From Acidimicrobiaceae bacterium (lineage in GTDB: Bacteria; Actinomycetota; Acidimicrobiia; Acidimicrobiales; Ilumatobacteraceae), in assembly GCA_020637295.1 (NCBI GenBank), contig JACJWF010000002.1:310001-374000 (forward strand): DNA of 64,000 nucleotides. Reading direction: 5' to 3'. The translations under genes were made by a program, and so were the position numbers. This document shows, piece by piece, positions 1-8,454 of this stretch. Within the stretch, counting starts at the first letter, position 1; each line of letters starts with the position of its first letter. The notes beneath the pieces were generated by a model that did not search any database, was not told the origin of the DNA, and was given only the letters and a program-made list of their open reading frames with translations.

Positions 1-94
1 CCGCGGCCAGCCGGCGAGCGAACGCCGCGCCCATGCCGGAACCGGCGCCGGTGATGAAGGCCACCTGCCCGGAGAGTGCTCCTGAAGTCGTCAT
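1..94 (-). CDS. Short-chain dehydrogenase/reductase, N-terminal fragment
   Basis: Only the first 31 codons lie in the window; the gene runs off the left edge. The protein begins MTTSGALSGQVAF and continues into ITGAGSGMG, the glycine-rich TGxxxGxG dinucleotide-binding motif of classical SDR oxidoreductases. The substrate cannot be judged from this much sequence. The ATG has a TACGAT hexamer six bases upstream on its own strand, consistent with a leaderless start. It is divergent from pgsA. Confidence 0.75.
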   Translation of the reverse strand, partial: MTTSGALSGQVAFITGAGSGMGAAFARRLAA

Positions 95-143
95 GGGGCG
101 ATCGTACGCACCCGGCGGGACGGGACTTGTACGCTCCGCGTCG

Positions 144-752
144 ATGGACTCCGCCGCTGCCGCTGACGAGCACGTGTCGTCGCACAAGTACCTCACCGCA
201 CCGAACCTGTTCACCCTCCTGCGCCTGTGCTGCATCCCGGTGTTCCTGTGGCTGCTCTTCGGGCGCGACAACCGGGCCGGCGCCGCCTGGCTGCTGGGTG
301 CGCTCGGCGCCACGGACTGGGTGGACGGCTGGCTGGCCCGCCGCTTCAACCAGGTCAGCGAGTTCGGCAAGATGTTCGACCCCACGGCCGACCGCCTGCT
401 GTTCATCGTCGGCATCGGCGGGATCATCATCGACGGCGCCGCGCCGCGCTGGTTCTGCCTGCTGGTGCTGGCCCGGGAGGTGATCGTCGGGGGCACCATC
501 GCCGTCGCCACCCTCATGTTCAAGATGCAGCGGTTCGACGTCACCTGGTGGGGCAAGACGGCGACGTTCCTGCTGATGTTCGCGATCCCCGGCTTCATGC
601 TCGGCAGCACCGACTTCCCCGGCCACTCGGGCTTCCAGATCGCCGCATGGATCCTCGGCATTCCGGGCCTGGTGCTGAGCTACTACACCGGCATGGCCTA
701 CGTGCCCGTCATCCGCCAGAGCGTGAGGGAGGGCCGGGCGGCTCGCGGCTAG
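144..752 (+). CDS. pgsA: CDP-alcohol phosphatidyltransferase (PgsA-like)
   Basis: Membrane enzyme of phospholipid synthesis that condenses a CDP-diacylglycerol with an alcohol, most likely glycerol-3-phosphate. The family signature DG-x2-AR-x8-G-x3-D-x3-D is complete (DGWLAR, then GKMFDPTAD), and hydrophobic segments fit a polytopic protein of 202 residues. An upstream ATG at 33 is open but would overlap the divergent SDR gene. The start at 144 has TACGCT (130-135) eight bases upstream, suggesting a leaderless mRNA. Its position before gcvH and garA matches mycobacterial pgsA2. A cardiolipin-synthase-type role cannot be excluded. Confidence 0.85.
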   Translation: MDSAAAADEHVSSHKYLTAPNLFTLLRLCCIPVFLWLLFGRDNRAGAAWLLGALGATDWVDGWLARRFNQVSEFGKMFDPTADRLLFIVGIGGIIIDGAAPRWFCLLVLAREVIVGGTIAVATLMFKMQRFDVTWWGKTATFLLMFAIPGFMLGSTDFPGHSGFQIAAWILGIPGLVLSYYTGMAYVPVIRQSVREGRAARG

Positions 753-762
753 GGTGACGGCC

Positions 763-1143
763 ATGCAGGTTCCCGACCAGCTCCGTTACAGCAAGGACCA
801 CGAGTGGGTGTCGGCGGACGGCACCCGCGCCCGCATCGGGATCACGGACTACGCCCAGGACGCCCTCGGCGACGTGGTCTATGTGCAGCTCCCCTCCGTG
901 GGTGCTGCGGTGGCGGCCGGCGACAGCTTCGGGGAGGTGGAGAGCACCAAGTCCGTCAGCGACGTGTACGCGCCCGTGTCCGGCACGGTCGTGGCCGTCA
1001 ACGAGGCGCTGGAGTCCGCACCCGAGACGCTGAACAGCGACCCCTACGGCGACGGCTGGATCTGCGAGATCGAGCTCGGCGACACCGCGGAACTCGACGG
1101 TCTGCTCGACGCCTCGGCGTATCAGGCTCTGATCGAGGGTTAG
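763..1143 (+). CDS. gcvH: Glycine cleavage system H protein
   Basis: Lipoyl carrier of the glycine cleavage complex, shuttling the aminomethyl group between GcvP, GcvT and the lipoamide dehydrogenase. The 126-residue protein has the lipoyl-domain core, with FGEVESTKSVSD carrying the lipoylated lysine, and the typical opening LRYSKDHEWV. A GTG at 754 is in frame, but 763 is preferred because TAGGGT (750-755) lies seven bases upstream and homologues start here. gcvT lies 2.6 kb and gcvP 4.4 kb downstream, so the system is split over several transcripts. Confidence 0.93.
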   Translation: MQVPDQLRYSKDHEWVSADGTRARIGITDYAQDALGDVVYVQLPSVGAAVAAGDSFGEVESTKSVSDVYAPVSGTVVAVNEALESAPETLNSDPYGDGWICEIELGDTAELDGLLDASAYQALIEG

Positions 1144-1153
1144 TCTTCCCGCG

Positions 1154-1636
1154 ATGGCGTACGTGTTCTGCAACCAGTGCGGTCACCGCAATCCGCCGGA
1201 GTCGAGCTTCTGCTCGTCGTGCGGCAGCGTGCTGGACCGGCTGGACGACCACACGGTCACCCTGGCCAAGGTGGATCCGCTGCTGGACGCCCCCGGCCCG
1301 GAGGACGACGTGGTGGTGCACGTGGGCGATCTGCCGGCGGGTGCGTCGCTGGTGGTCCGCAACGGGCCGCAGGCCGGCACCGCGCTCGCCCTCACCACCC
1401 AGGTCACCAAGCTGGGCCGCCACCCGGACAGCGAGATCAGCCTCGACGACATCACCGTGTCGCGGCGTCACGCCGAAGTGGTGCACTCGGACACTGGGTG
1501 GCTGGTGCGCGACGCCGGCTCGTTGAACGGCACGTACGTCAACAACGAGCGCATCGACGAGGCGCCGCTGCACCACGGCGACGAGCTGCAGGTGGGCAAG
1601 TTCCGCCTCGTGTTCTTCAGCAAGTCCGATGGGTGA
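1154..1636 (+). CDS. garA: GarA-type FHA protein with N-terminal zinc ribbon
   Basis: Probable phospho-dependent regulator of glutamate/TCA metabolism, by analogy with GarA (Rv1827), which sits next to gcvH in mycobacteria. Residues about 6-23 form a CxxC-x10-CxxC zinc ribbon, which GarA of mycobacteria lacks. A linker follows with DHTVTLAK, where Thr34 and Thr36 could be kinase targets comparable to the GarA N-terminal threonines. The FHA domain (about 70-155) shows LGRHPDS, SRRHAE and LNGTYVN. 160 residues. TAGTCT seven bases before the ATG fits a leaderless start. The phosphosite assignment is inference. Confidence 0.85.
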   Translation: MAYVFCNQCGHRNPPESSFCSSCGSVLDRLDDHTVTLAKVDPLLDAPGPEDDVVVHVGDLPAGASLVVRNGPQAGTALALTTQVTKLGRHPDSEISLDDITVSRRHAEVVHSDTGWLVRDAGSLNGTYVNNERIDEAPLHHGDELQVGKFRLVFFSKSDG

Positions 1637-1642
1637 CGGCGA

Positions 1643-2590
1643 GTGGCGGACTCCGTGACCGAGCGCCCCTACCTGTCCATCGGTGAGGTGCTCGCGCTCC
1701 TGCTGGAGGAGTTCCCGGATGTCACCATCTCCAAGATCCGCTTCCTGGAGAGCCAGGGGCTGATCGACCCGGAGCGCACCCCGTCCGGCTACCGGAAGTT
1801 CTACGACGGCGACGTGGAGCGCCTGAAGGTCATCCTCCGCGAGCAGCGGGAGAACTTCCTGCCGTTGCGGGTCATTCGCGACCGCCTGGAGAGCGGCGAG
1901 ATCGACGACACCGGTCAGCACACGGCACCCCGGGGCATCCGCAACGTCGTGCTGCCGGGCAGTGACGAGACCGGCGAGCTGCACGTTCCCGACGCTGCCG
2001 CCGTGGTCACCGGGCATCATCCCGCGGCGCAGCTGCGCCTGGCCGGCACTGCGCCGGCACCGGCACCGCCGGTGTCGCTGGCGGCCGTCCCGGCGGCACC
2101 CACCCACGCCCCCACCAACCCAGCGGCGGATTTCTTCGCCCCGACGGGCAACGGCGTGCATCCCTCGATCACCGCAGTGCCGGCGCCGGCACCGGCAGCG
2201 CCCGAGGAGAAGGACAACTACTCGGCGCCGGAGGTCTGCGAGCGCGCCGGCGTCACCGCCAAGCAACTGGCCGACCTGGAGAGCTACGGCCTCATCGCCG
2301 GCAGGGGTACCGGCACCAACGCGGTCTACAGCCCCGCCGACCTGGCGATCGTCAGCGCTGCCGCCGGCATCCTCGCTCACGGGGTGGAAGCCCGTCACCT
2401 ACGGGCCTGGCGCCAGGCGGCCGAGCGCGAGGCCGCCTTGTTCGAGCAACTCGTCACCCCGCTCATCCGCCAGCGCAATCCGAAGAGCCGCCAGCAGGCC
2501 GGGGCGATGCTGCGCGAACTGGCCGATCACGGGGCCGCCCTGCGGGCCGCCATCCTCCGCGCCGCCCTCGGCGACCACTTCGACGTCTGA
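1643..2590 (+). CDS. ftsR: MerR-family regulator, FtsR/Rv1828-like
   Basis: DNA-binding regulator. Residues about 10-80 form a MerR winged helix with FLESQGLIDPERTPSGYRKF, followed by a Pro/Ala-rich linker (about 130-190) and a second helical region (about 195-300) containing a MerR-like motif, SAPEVCERAGVTAKQLADLESYGL. This two-module plan and the position after garA match Rv1828, whose corynebacterial homologue FtsR activates ftsZ. GTG start six bases after the garA stop, so probably cotranscribed. 315 residues. Target genes cannot be inferred from the window. Confidence 0.8.
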   Translation: MADSVTERPYLSIGEVLALLLEEFPDVTISKIRFLESQGLIDPERTPSGYRKFYDGDVERLKVILREQRENFLPLRVIRDRLESGEIDDTGQHTAPRGIRNVVLPGSDETGELHVPDAAAVVTGHHPAAQLRLAGTAPAPAPPVSLAAVPAAPTHAPTNPAADFFAPTGNGVHPSITAVPAPAPAAPEEKDNYSAPEVCERAGVTAKQLADLESYGLIAGRGTGTNAVYSPADLAIVSAAAGILAHGVEARHLRAWRQAAEREAALFEQLVTPLIRQRNPKSRQQAGAMLRELADHGAALRAAILRAALGDHFDV

Positions 2591-2661
2591 CGGCGGGGGC
2601 CGGCTGCGACCATGGCCGAGGCGGCGACCCGTTGCGGGCATCGGGCGTTACGATCGCAGGT

Positions 2662-3156
2662 GTGATCCGGATGGAGTTGCTCGGCGTGCGGGTGGAGATG
2701 CCCGCCAACACCCCCGTCGTCATGTTGCGCGAGGCGGAGGTCGAGGGCGGGGGCCGGGTCCTGCCGATCCTCATCGGCGGCCCGGAAGCCGCCGCCATCC
2801 ACACGGCTCTGGAGGGCATCGTGCCGCCCCGGCCGCTCACCCACGATCTCACGGTCACCCTCATCGCTGCGCTCGGCGCCCGCCTGGAGCGCGTGGTCAT
2901 CACCGAGGTGAAGGAGCACACCTACTACGCCGAATTGCACCTGGCCGGCTCGGCTGGTGCCTCGGTGGTCTCTGCCCGGCCGAGCGACTCCATCGCCCTC
3001 GCCGTGCGGGTGGGTGCGCCGATCTTCGCCAAGGAAGCCCTGCTGGACGAAGCAGCGGTGGAGATGGACGTGGACGATGCGGACGACGAGGAAGCCATCC
3101 TCGACGAGTTCCGCGACTTCCTCGACGACATCAGCCCGGACGACTTCGCCGGCTAG
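2662..3156 (+). CDS. Bifunctional nuclease family protein (DUF151)
   Basis: 164-residue member of the DUF151 family, corresponding by synteny to Rv1829. Family features visible are MELLGVRVE at the N-terminus, LPILIGGPEAAAI, RPLTHDL and ARPSDSIALAVR. The C-terminus is strongly acidic (about residues 128-160), which is an addition to the core. Some plant members have nuclease activity; the bacterial role is uncertain. A TTG at 2632 is open, but GTG at 2662 has TACGAT (2649-2654) seven bases upstream and fits the family N-terminus. Confidence 0.85.
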   Translation: MIRMELLGVRVEMPANTPVVMLREAEVEGGGRVLPILIGGPEAAAIHTALEGIVPPRPLTHDLTVTLIAALGARLERVVITEVKEHTYYAELHLAGSAGASVVSARPSDSIALAVRVGAPIFAKEALLDEAAVEMDVDDADDEEAILDEFRDFLDDISPDDFAG

Positions 3157-3179
3157 TGGCCCTGCGAGATCTGTTCGCG

Positions 3180-3208
3180 CGCTCCGCGCGTAGTGCTCGC
3201 GCGGAGCG
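3180..3208 (+). terminator. GC-rich stem-loop after the pgsA-DUF151 block
   Basis: Perfect 11-bp inverted repeat CGCTCCGCGCG / CGCGCGGAGCG with a 7-nt loop, 24 bp downstream of the DUF151 stop and just before the next promoter. No T tract follows, so it may be a rho-assisted or non-canonical terminator. Confidence 0.5.
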
Positions 3209-3211
3209 TGC

Positions 3212-3270
3212 TTGACGGCGCGCGCGGGGGGTCGTACCATGGCAACCCGGTTCCACCGGCGTAATTACGC
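3212..3270 (+). promoter_or_regulatory. Sigma-70-type promoter with downstream palindrome for the merR-gcvT operon
   Basis: TTGACG (3212-3217), a 17-nt spacer and TACCAT (3235-3240) make a good vegetative promoter. The perfect 12-bp palindrome GCGTAATTACGC (3259-3270) lies just after the expected start site at about 3247, a position where a bound repressor would block transcription. AT-rich DNA is rare here, so the palindrome stands out. The MerR protein encoded immediately downstream is the obvious candidate ligand (inference). A GGAGG ribosome site precedes the ATG at 3298. Confidence 0.6.
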
Positions 3271-3297
3271 GCCTGTGGTCATCGCAGTGGAGGCGAG

Positions 3298-3780
3298 ATG
3301 AGCGACACCATGGCGGGCAGCAACGGGCAGATGGGCTTCAGTGGCACGCGGGCGGCAGCGGTGGTGGGCATCAGCTACCGCCAGCTGGACTACTGGGCGC
3401 GCACGGACCTCGTGCGGCCGTCGCTGGCCGATGCCAGCGGCAGTGGCAGCCGGCGGCAGTACAGCTACCGCGACCTGCTGGAACTGAGGGTCATCAAGAG
3501 CCTGCTCGATGCCGGCATCAAGCTGGAGTCCGTGCGCAAGGCATTCAGCTACCTGCGCGAGAACGTGGACGCCGACATCGCCGCGGCGACCCTGGTCATC
3601 AGCGGCAGTGACGTGCTGCTGTGCGACGGCGACACCCTCATCGACATCGTCCGGCGCGGCGGCCAGGGTGTGCTCAACGTGCTGGCCATCGGGTCGGTGA
3701 AGACCGACCTCGACGCCTCCCTGGTGGAGTTGGCCCAGGACGCACCGGCGGCGGACCTGCCGGCAGCGCAGGCCGGATGA
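3298..3780 (+). CDS. MerR-family regulator, Rv1830-like
   Basis: 160-residue regulator with an N-terminal MerR helix-turn-helix (GISYRQLDYWARTDLVRPS, then RRQYSYRDLLELRVIKSLLDAGI) and a short C-terminal domain (about 90-145) unlike ligand-binding MerR proteins. Synteny and size match Rv1830. A leader of about 50 nt with GGAGGCGAG before the ATG shows a conventional ribosome site, unlike most operon-leading genes here. Its stop overlaps the start of gcvT (ATGA), so the two are translationally coupled; it may report on glycine or one-carbon status (inference). Confidence 0.85.
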   Translation: MSDTMAGSNGQMGFSGTRAAAVVGISYRQLDYWARTDLVRPSLADASGSGSRRQYSYRDLLELRVIKSLLDAGIKLESVRKAFSYLRENVDADIAAATLVISGSDVLLCDGDTLIDIVRRGGQGVLNVLAIGSVKTDLDASLVELAQDAPAADLPAAQAG

Positions 3781-4835
3781 TGGTTTCCATGGAGCTCAGC
3801 CCGCTGGACCACGTCCACCGCGAACTCGGGGCAAAGATGGTGCCGTTCGGCGGCTGGGAGATGCCGGTCGCCTACCCGGCCGGCACGCTGGACGAGCACC
3901 TCGCCTGCCGCCGCGATGCGGTCGTCTTCGACGTGTCGCACCTCGGCACCGTCCGGGTGGAGGGCCCGCAGGCGCTGGGCCTGCTGCAGGCCGCGTTCAC
4001 CAACGACCTCACCAAGGTGGCGCCTGGCCGGGCCCAGTACACCCACCTGTTGGACCCAGCGGATGCCTCCGTGCTGGACGACATCATCGTCTGGTGGGTA
4101 GCCAACGAGGTGTTCGACGTCATGCCGAACGCCTCCAACACCGACCGGGTGCGGGCGGCGATCGGCGGGGTGGAGACCACCCACGACCGCGCCGTGCTCG
4201 CAATCCAGGGCCCGCGGGCCAAGGAGCGGCTGGCGGCGGTCTTCCCCGCCGCCGCCGAGGTCGGCCGCTTCCGGGTGCAGGAGCTGAACTGGCACGGCGC
4301 GGACTGCACGGTGGCGGGCACCGGCTACACGGGTGAGGCAGGCGTGGAGATCGCCGTGCCGGCGGCCGCGGCCACCGAGCTGTGGGGCGCCATCGTCGCC
4401 TGCGGCGTCATGCCCGCCGGGCTGGGGGCACGCGACACCCTGCGCCTCGAAGCCGGCCTGCCGCTGCACGGCCACGAGCTGGGGCAGGGCATCACGCCGC
4501 TGCAGGCTGGGCTGGGATGGGTGGTGGCCTGGGGCAAGCCGGCCTTCCAGGGGCGCGAGGCGCTGGCTGCCGAGCGCGATCGCGGTGTGACCCGGCTGCT
4601 TCGTGGCATCGCCACCGAGGGCCGCCGCCCGCCGCGCACCGACTGCGCCGTGCTGCGCCAGGGCGAGCAGATCGGCACCGTCACGAGCGGCAACTTCTCG
4701 CCGGTGCTGGAGCACGGCATCGCGCTGGCCTTCCTGCCGCCCGACATCGAGGACGGGGCGCCGGTGGAGATCGACGTGCGCGGCTCGGCGCTGGCCGGCA
4801 CGGTGGTGCCGCTGCCGTTCGTGGCCAAACACTGA
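3777..4835 (+). CDS. gcvT: Glycine cleavage system T protein (aminomethyltransferase)
   Basis: Transfers the methylene unit from aminomethyl-lipoyl-GcvH to tetrahydrofolate, releasing ammonia. The 352-residue protein shows the family features KMVPFGGWEMPV near the N-terminus, VFDVSHLG, TGYTGEAGVE and GLGARDTLRLEAGLPLHGHEL. Three in-frame ATGs are possible (3777, 3780, 3789); 3777 gives ATGA overlap with the merR stop. It ends at a strong stem-loop facing the opposing gene. Confidence 0.93.
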   Translation: MMVSMELSPLDHVHRELGAKMVPFGGWEMPVAYPAGTLDEHLACRRDAVVFDVSHLGTVRVEGPQALGLLQAAFTNDLTKVAPGRAQYTHLLDPADASVLDDIIVWWVANEVFDVMPNASNTDRVRAAIGGVETTHDRAVLAIQGPRAKERLAAVFPAAAEVGRFRVQELNWHGADCTVAGTGYTGEAGVEIAVPAAAATELWGAIVACGVMPAGLGARDTLRLEAGLPLHGHELGQGITPLQAGLGWVVAWGKPAFQGREALAAERDRGVTRLLRGIATEGRRPPRTDCAVLRQGEQIGTVTSGNFSPVLEHGIALAFLPPDIEDGAPVEIDVRGSALAGTVVPLPFVAKH

Positions 4836-4836
4836 T

Positions 4837-4861
4837 CCGGCCGCCGCCCAGCGGCGGCCGG
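4837..4861. terminator. Bidirectional stem-loop between convergent genes
   Basis: Perfect 11-bp stem CCGGCCGCCGC / GCGGCGGCCGG with a 3-nt loop, one base after the gcvT stop and 23 bp from the end of the opposing gene. There is no T run. Its position between convergent genes supports a terminator serving both strands. Confidence 0.6.
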
Positions 4862-4884
4862 CACCGGGGCCACGTGCACGTTGC

Positions 4885-5529
4885 CTACTTCGCGGCAGCC
4901 TTCTTGGCGGGTGCCTTCTTCGCCGCAGCCTTCTTGGCGGGTGCCTTCTTGGCGGGTGCCTTCCTCGCGGGTGCCTTCCTCGCGGGTGGTGCCGGCGGCG
5001 GCGGGGGAGCGGCGGCCGGAGCGGCGGACGGCGCATGCCCGCTGCCGCGCAGGGCTGCCAGCGGGCGGAGGCCGAACCAGCTTCCCGCGGTCTCGGCGAT
5101 CTGCCCCAGCGGCTGCAGGCGGGCGGCCAGGTCGCCGAGCGTCTCCATGAACCGCCCGAGGTCCGCCGGAAGGGCAAGGATGGTGGGGTTGGAGAGCGTC
5201 TCGGCGAAGCGGGTGAGCGTGGGGGCCACCTTGTCCACCGGCCCGCTGAGCTGATCCACCATCGCGTCGGCGGCCTTGATCGTGCGGGTCACCTGCGGAA
5301 CGAAGGCCTTGATCGGCTCCTCCACCGTGTCCAGCAGGCTGTTCACCCGCCTGGCCACCTGATTGAGCTGCTCCATGGTGTCGTTGAACCGCTCCACGCT
5401 GTCGAGGAACTGGGTGACCCCGCGCTGGAACTGCCCGATCGACTTGGAGATGCCCGACAGTGGGTTGCTCGTGCCGAGGAGGGCGAACAGGTCGCCCAGG
5501 CCGCCGGTGGTGCCGCTGGTGTCTGCCAT
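4885..5529 (-). CDS. Unknown protein with helical body and lysine/alanine/proline-rich tail
   Basis: 214 residues; I do not recognise a named family. The first 150 residues look amphipathic and helical, with phasin-like spacing (SIGQFQRGVTQFLDSVERF and similar). A proline-rich stretch follows, and the last 35 or so residues are tandem pentapeptides of AKKAP/ARKAP/AKKAA type, encoded by 15-bp DNA repeats at 4889-4985. Such tails occur in histone-H1-like and PhaF-type DNA-binding proteins, so binding to DNA or another polyanion is plausible but unproven. The internal ATG at 5529 is preferred over 5538. It lies 25 bp upstream of the end of gcvP. Confidence 0.6.
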   Translation of the reverse strand: MADTSGTTGGLGDLFALLGTSNPLSGISKSIGQFQRGVTQFLDSVERFNDTMEQLNQVARRVNSLLDTVEEPIKAFVPQVTRTIKAADAMVDQLSGPVDKVAPTLTRFAETLSNPTILALPADLGRFMETLGDLAARLQPLGQIAETAGSWFGLRPLAALRGSGHAPSAAPAAAPPPPPAPPARKAPARKAPAKKAPAKKAAAKKAPAKKAAAK

Positions 5530-5554
5530 GGGCGGCACCGTAGCGCGGCGCGCG

Positions 5555-8407
5555 CTACTGGTTGGCGTACGCCTCCAGGGGCTCGCAGCTGCAGACCAGG
5601 TGACGATCGCCGTACGCGGCGTCGATGCGCGACACCGGGGGGAAGTACTTCGAGTGCCGCACGCTGGGTACCGGGAACGCGCCGAGGTCCCGGGCGTACG
5701 GCCGGTTCCATTCGCCCAGCAGGTCTTCGGCCGTGTGCGGGGCGTGGCGCAGCGGGCTGTCGTCCACGGGCCACTCGCCGGCAGCGACGCGGTCGATCTC
5801 GCCGCGGATGGCCAGCATGGCCTCCACGAACCGATCCAACTCGGCCAGGCTCTCGCTCTCCGTCGGTTCGATCATCAGGGTGCCGGCCACCGGGAAGCTC
5901 ATCGTCGGGGCGTGGAAGCCGAAGTCCATCAGCCGCTTGGCCACGTCGTCGACGGTGACGCCGGTGTCGCGGGTGATGCCCCGCAGGTCCACGATGCACT
6001 CGTGCCCGACACGCCCGTTGGCCCCGGTGTACAGCACGGGGAACGCGTCGTACAGGCGTGCCGCCAGGTAGTTGGCGTTGAGGATCGCCGTGGCCGTGGC
6101 CTGGCGCAGTCCCTCGGCGCCCATCAATGCGATGTAGACCCACGAGATCGGCAACACACCGGCAGAGCCGAACCGGGCGGCCGACACCGGCCCGGCCGGC
6201 TGGTCGGCAACCAGAGGGTCGCCTGGCAGGAACGGGGCGAGGTGGGCCCGCACGCCCACCGGGCCCACACCGGGCCCGCCGCCCCCGTGCGGGATGCTGA
6301 ACGTCTTGTGCAGGTTCAGGTGGCTGACGTCGGCACCGAAGCGACCGGGCTGGGCCATGCCGACGAGCGCGTTGAGGTTGGCGCCGTCGACGTAGACCTG
6401 GCCGCCGAAATCGTGGACGATCGCGCAGATCTCGCCGATGCCCTCCTCGAAGACCCCGTGGGTGGACGGGTAGGTGACCATCGCCGCAGCGAGCGCCTCG
6501 CCGGCCTCGGCGGCCTTCGCCCTCAGGTCGGCGACATCCACGTTGCCGCGCTCGTCGCAGGCGACCACCACCACCTTCAGCCCGGCCATCACTGCGCTCG
6601 CCGCGTTGGTGCCGTGGGCGCTGGAAGGGATGAGGCAGATGGTGCGGCCGTGGTCGCCCCGGCTGTGGTGGTAGCCGCGGATGGCCAGCAGGCCGGCGAA
6701 CTCGCCCTGGCTGCCGGCGTTGGGCTGCAAGCTGACGGCGTCGTAGCCGGTGATGGCCACCAGCATCTGCTCGAGTTGGTCGATCATCGCCCGGTAGCCC
6801 TCGGTCTCGTCGTCGGGTGCATACGGGTGCACGTCGGCGAACTCCGGCCAGGTGATGGGCTCCATCTCCGCCGTGGCGTTGAGCTTCATCGTGCACGAGC
6901 CGAGCGGGATCATCGTGCGGTCCAGCGCGAGGTCCTTGTCCGCCAGGCGGCGCAGGTAGCGGAGCATCTCGTGCTCGGTGTGGTACCGGTGGAAGACGCC
7001 CTGGGTGAGGAAGGGCGTGGTTCGCCGCTCGGTCAGCCCGTCGGCGACGCCGTCCACGTCCGTGGGCACCTGGGCGCCGAACACCGCCAGCACGGCGGCC
7101 ACGCCGGCGAGCGTGGACGTCTCGTCGAAGCTGAGCGCGACGTGGTGGTCGTCGATGCGGCGGAGGTCGTAGCCGGCGTCGCGGGCGGCGGCAAGGACGG
7201 CGTCGGCATCGGCGGCGACGGTGAGCGTGTCGAACCAGGTCTCATGCCGCAGTGGCACACCCGCGGCTCGCAGACCCGCCGCTGCCACCGACGTGAGGCG
7301 ATGCACCCGCTCGGCGATCGCGGCCAGCCCGGCGGGGCCGTGCCAGGTGGCGTACAGGCCGGCCATGTTGGCCAGCAGCACCTGGGCGGTGCAGATGTTC
7401 GACGTGGCTTTCTCGCGGCGGATGTGTTGCTCGCGGGTCTGCAGGGCCAGGCGCAGGGCCGGGCGGCCGGCGGTGTCCGTGCTGACGCCCACCAGGCGGC
7501 CCGGCAGGGTGCGGGCCATGGCGTCGCTGGTGGCCATGAACGCGGCGTGGGGGCCGCCGAAGCCCATCGGCACACCGAAGCGCTGGGCGGAGCCGATGGC
7601 GATGTCCGCACCCAACTCGCCGGGCGGCGTGGTGGCGACGCATGCCAGCAGGTCCGTGGCCACCACGACGATCACCCCGAGTTCGTGTGCCCGCTGGATG
7701 GCGGCCCGCCAGTCCGGTACGGCGCCGGTGGAGGTGGGCAGGCTGAGCAGCAGGCCGAAGCACGCAGGCGTGTCATCGTCGCCGGCCAGGCCGTCGACGT
7801 CACCGACCACGAGGTCCCATCCCATCGGCTCGGCACGGGTGCGCAGCACGTTGATCGTCTGAGGGTGGGTGTCGTGGTGCACGAGGAAGCGGTTCGAGGG
7901 CGCCTTCGAGGTGCGCCGGGCCATGGCCATCGCCTCCGCCGCTGCGGTGGCTTCGTCCAGCAGCGAGGCGTTGGCCAGCGGCAGGCCGGTGAGCTCGGCC
8001 ACCATCGTCTGGTAGTTGAGGAGCGCCTCCAGCCGGCCCTGGCTGATCTCCGGCTGGTAGGGGGTGTAGGCGGTGTACCAGGCCGGGTTCTCCAGGACGT
8101 TCCGCAGGATCACCGGTGGCGTCACGGTGCCGTAGTAGCCCTGCCCGATGAGGCTGGTGCGCCGGTGGTTGCGGGCGGCCAGCGCGGCAAGCTCGCCCTG
8201 CACGTCGTCCACGGTGCGCGGGCCGGGAAGGTCGAGCGGCTCGGCCATGCGGATCGACGCCGGCACCGTCTGGGCCAGCAGTTCGTCCATCGAGGCGACA
8301 CCGATGGCAGCCAGCATGTGGGCGGCGTCGGCCGCGTCCGGCCCGAGGTGGCGACGGACGAAGAGGGGCTCGCTGGTGAGCTCGGCGAGGGTGGGGCGAC
8401 TAGACAC
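5555..8407 (-). CDS. gcvP: Glycine dehydrogenase (decarboxylating), P protein
   Basis: PLP-dependent decarboxylase of the glycine cleavage complex. The 950-residue length is that of the fused single-chain form. Visible are FVRRHLGPDAADAAHML at the N-terminus, GSCTMKLN in the middle and NLHKTFSIPHGGGGPG carrying the PLP lysine. GTG start at 8407 is set by AGGAGG four bases upstream; the longer open frame to 8659 is the riboswitch read as codons. Expression should be activated by glycine through the tandem riboswitch in the leader. Confidence 0.95.
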   Translation of the reverse strand: MSSRPTLAELTSEPLFVRRHLGPDAADAAHMLAAIGVASMDELLAQTVPASIRMAEPLDLPGPRTVDDVQGELAALAARNHRRTSLIGQGYYGTVTPPVILRNVLENPAWYTAYTPYQPEISQGRLEALLNYQTMVAELTGLPLANASLLDEATAAAEAMAMARRTSKAPSNRFLVHHDTHPQTINVLRTRAEPMGWDLVVGDVDGLAGDDDTPACFGLLLSLPTSTGAVPDWRAAIQRAHELGVIVVVATDLLACVATTPPGELGADIAIGSAQRFGVPMGFGGPHAAFMATSDAMARTLPGRLVGVSTDTAGRPALRLALQTREQHIRREKATSNICTAQVLLANMAGLYATWHGPAGLAAIAERVHRLTSVAAAGLRAAGVPLRHETWFDTLTVAADADAVLAAARDAGYDLRRIDDHHVALSFDETSTLAGVAAVLAVFGAQVPTDVDGVADGLTERRTTPFLTQGVFHRYHTEHEMLRYLRRLADKDLALDRTMIPLGSCTMKLNATAEMEPITWPEFADVHPYAPDDETEGYRAMIDQLEQMLVAITGYDAVSLQPNAGSQGEFAGLLAIRGYHHSRGDHGRTICLIPSSAHGTNAASAVMAGLKVVVVACDERGNVDVADLRAKAAEAGEALAAAMVTYPSTHGVFEEGIGEICAIVHDFGGQVYVDGANLNALVGMAQPGRFGADVSHLNLHKTFSIPHGGGGPGVGPVGVRAHLAPFLPGDPLVADQPAGPVSAARFGSAGVLPISWVYIALMGAEGLRQATATAILNANYLAARLYDAFPVLYTGANGRVGHECIVDLRGITRDTGVTVDDVAKRLMDFGFHAPTMSFPVAGTLMIEPTESESLAELDRFVEAMLAIRGEIDRVAAGEWPVDDSPLRHAPHTAEDLLGEWNRPYARDLGAFPVPSVRHSKYFPPVSRIDAAYGDRHLVCSCEPLEAYANQ

Positions 8408-8454
8408 GGGGCCTCCTGGCGGCGTGCGCGGCTGGGTTCGGTTCCCCCGCTGTC

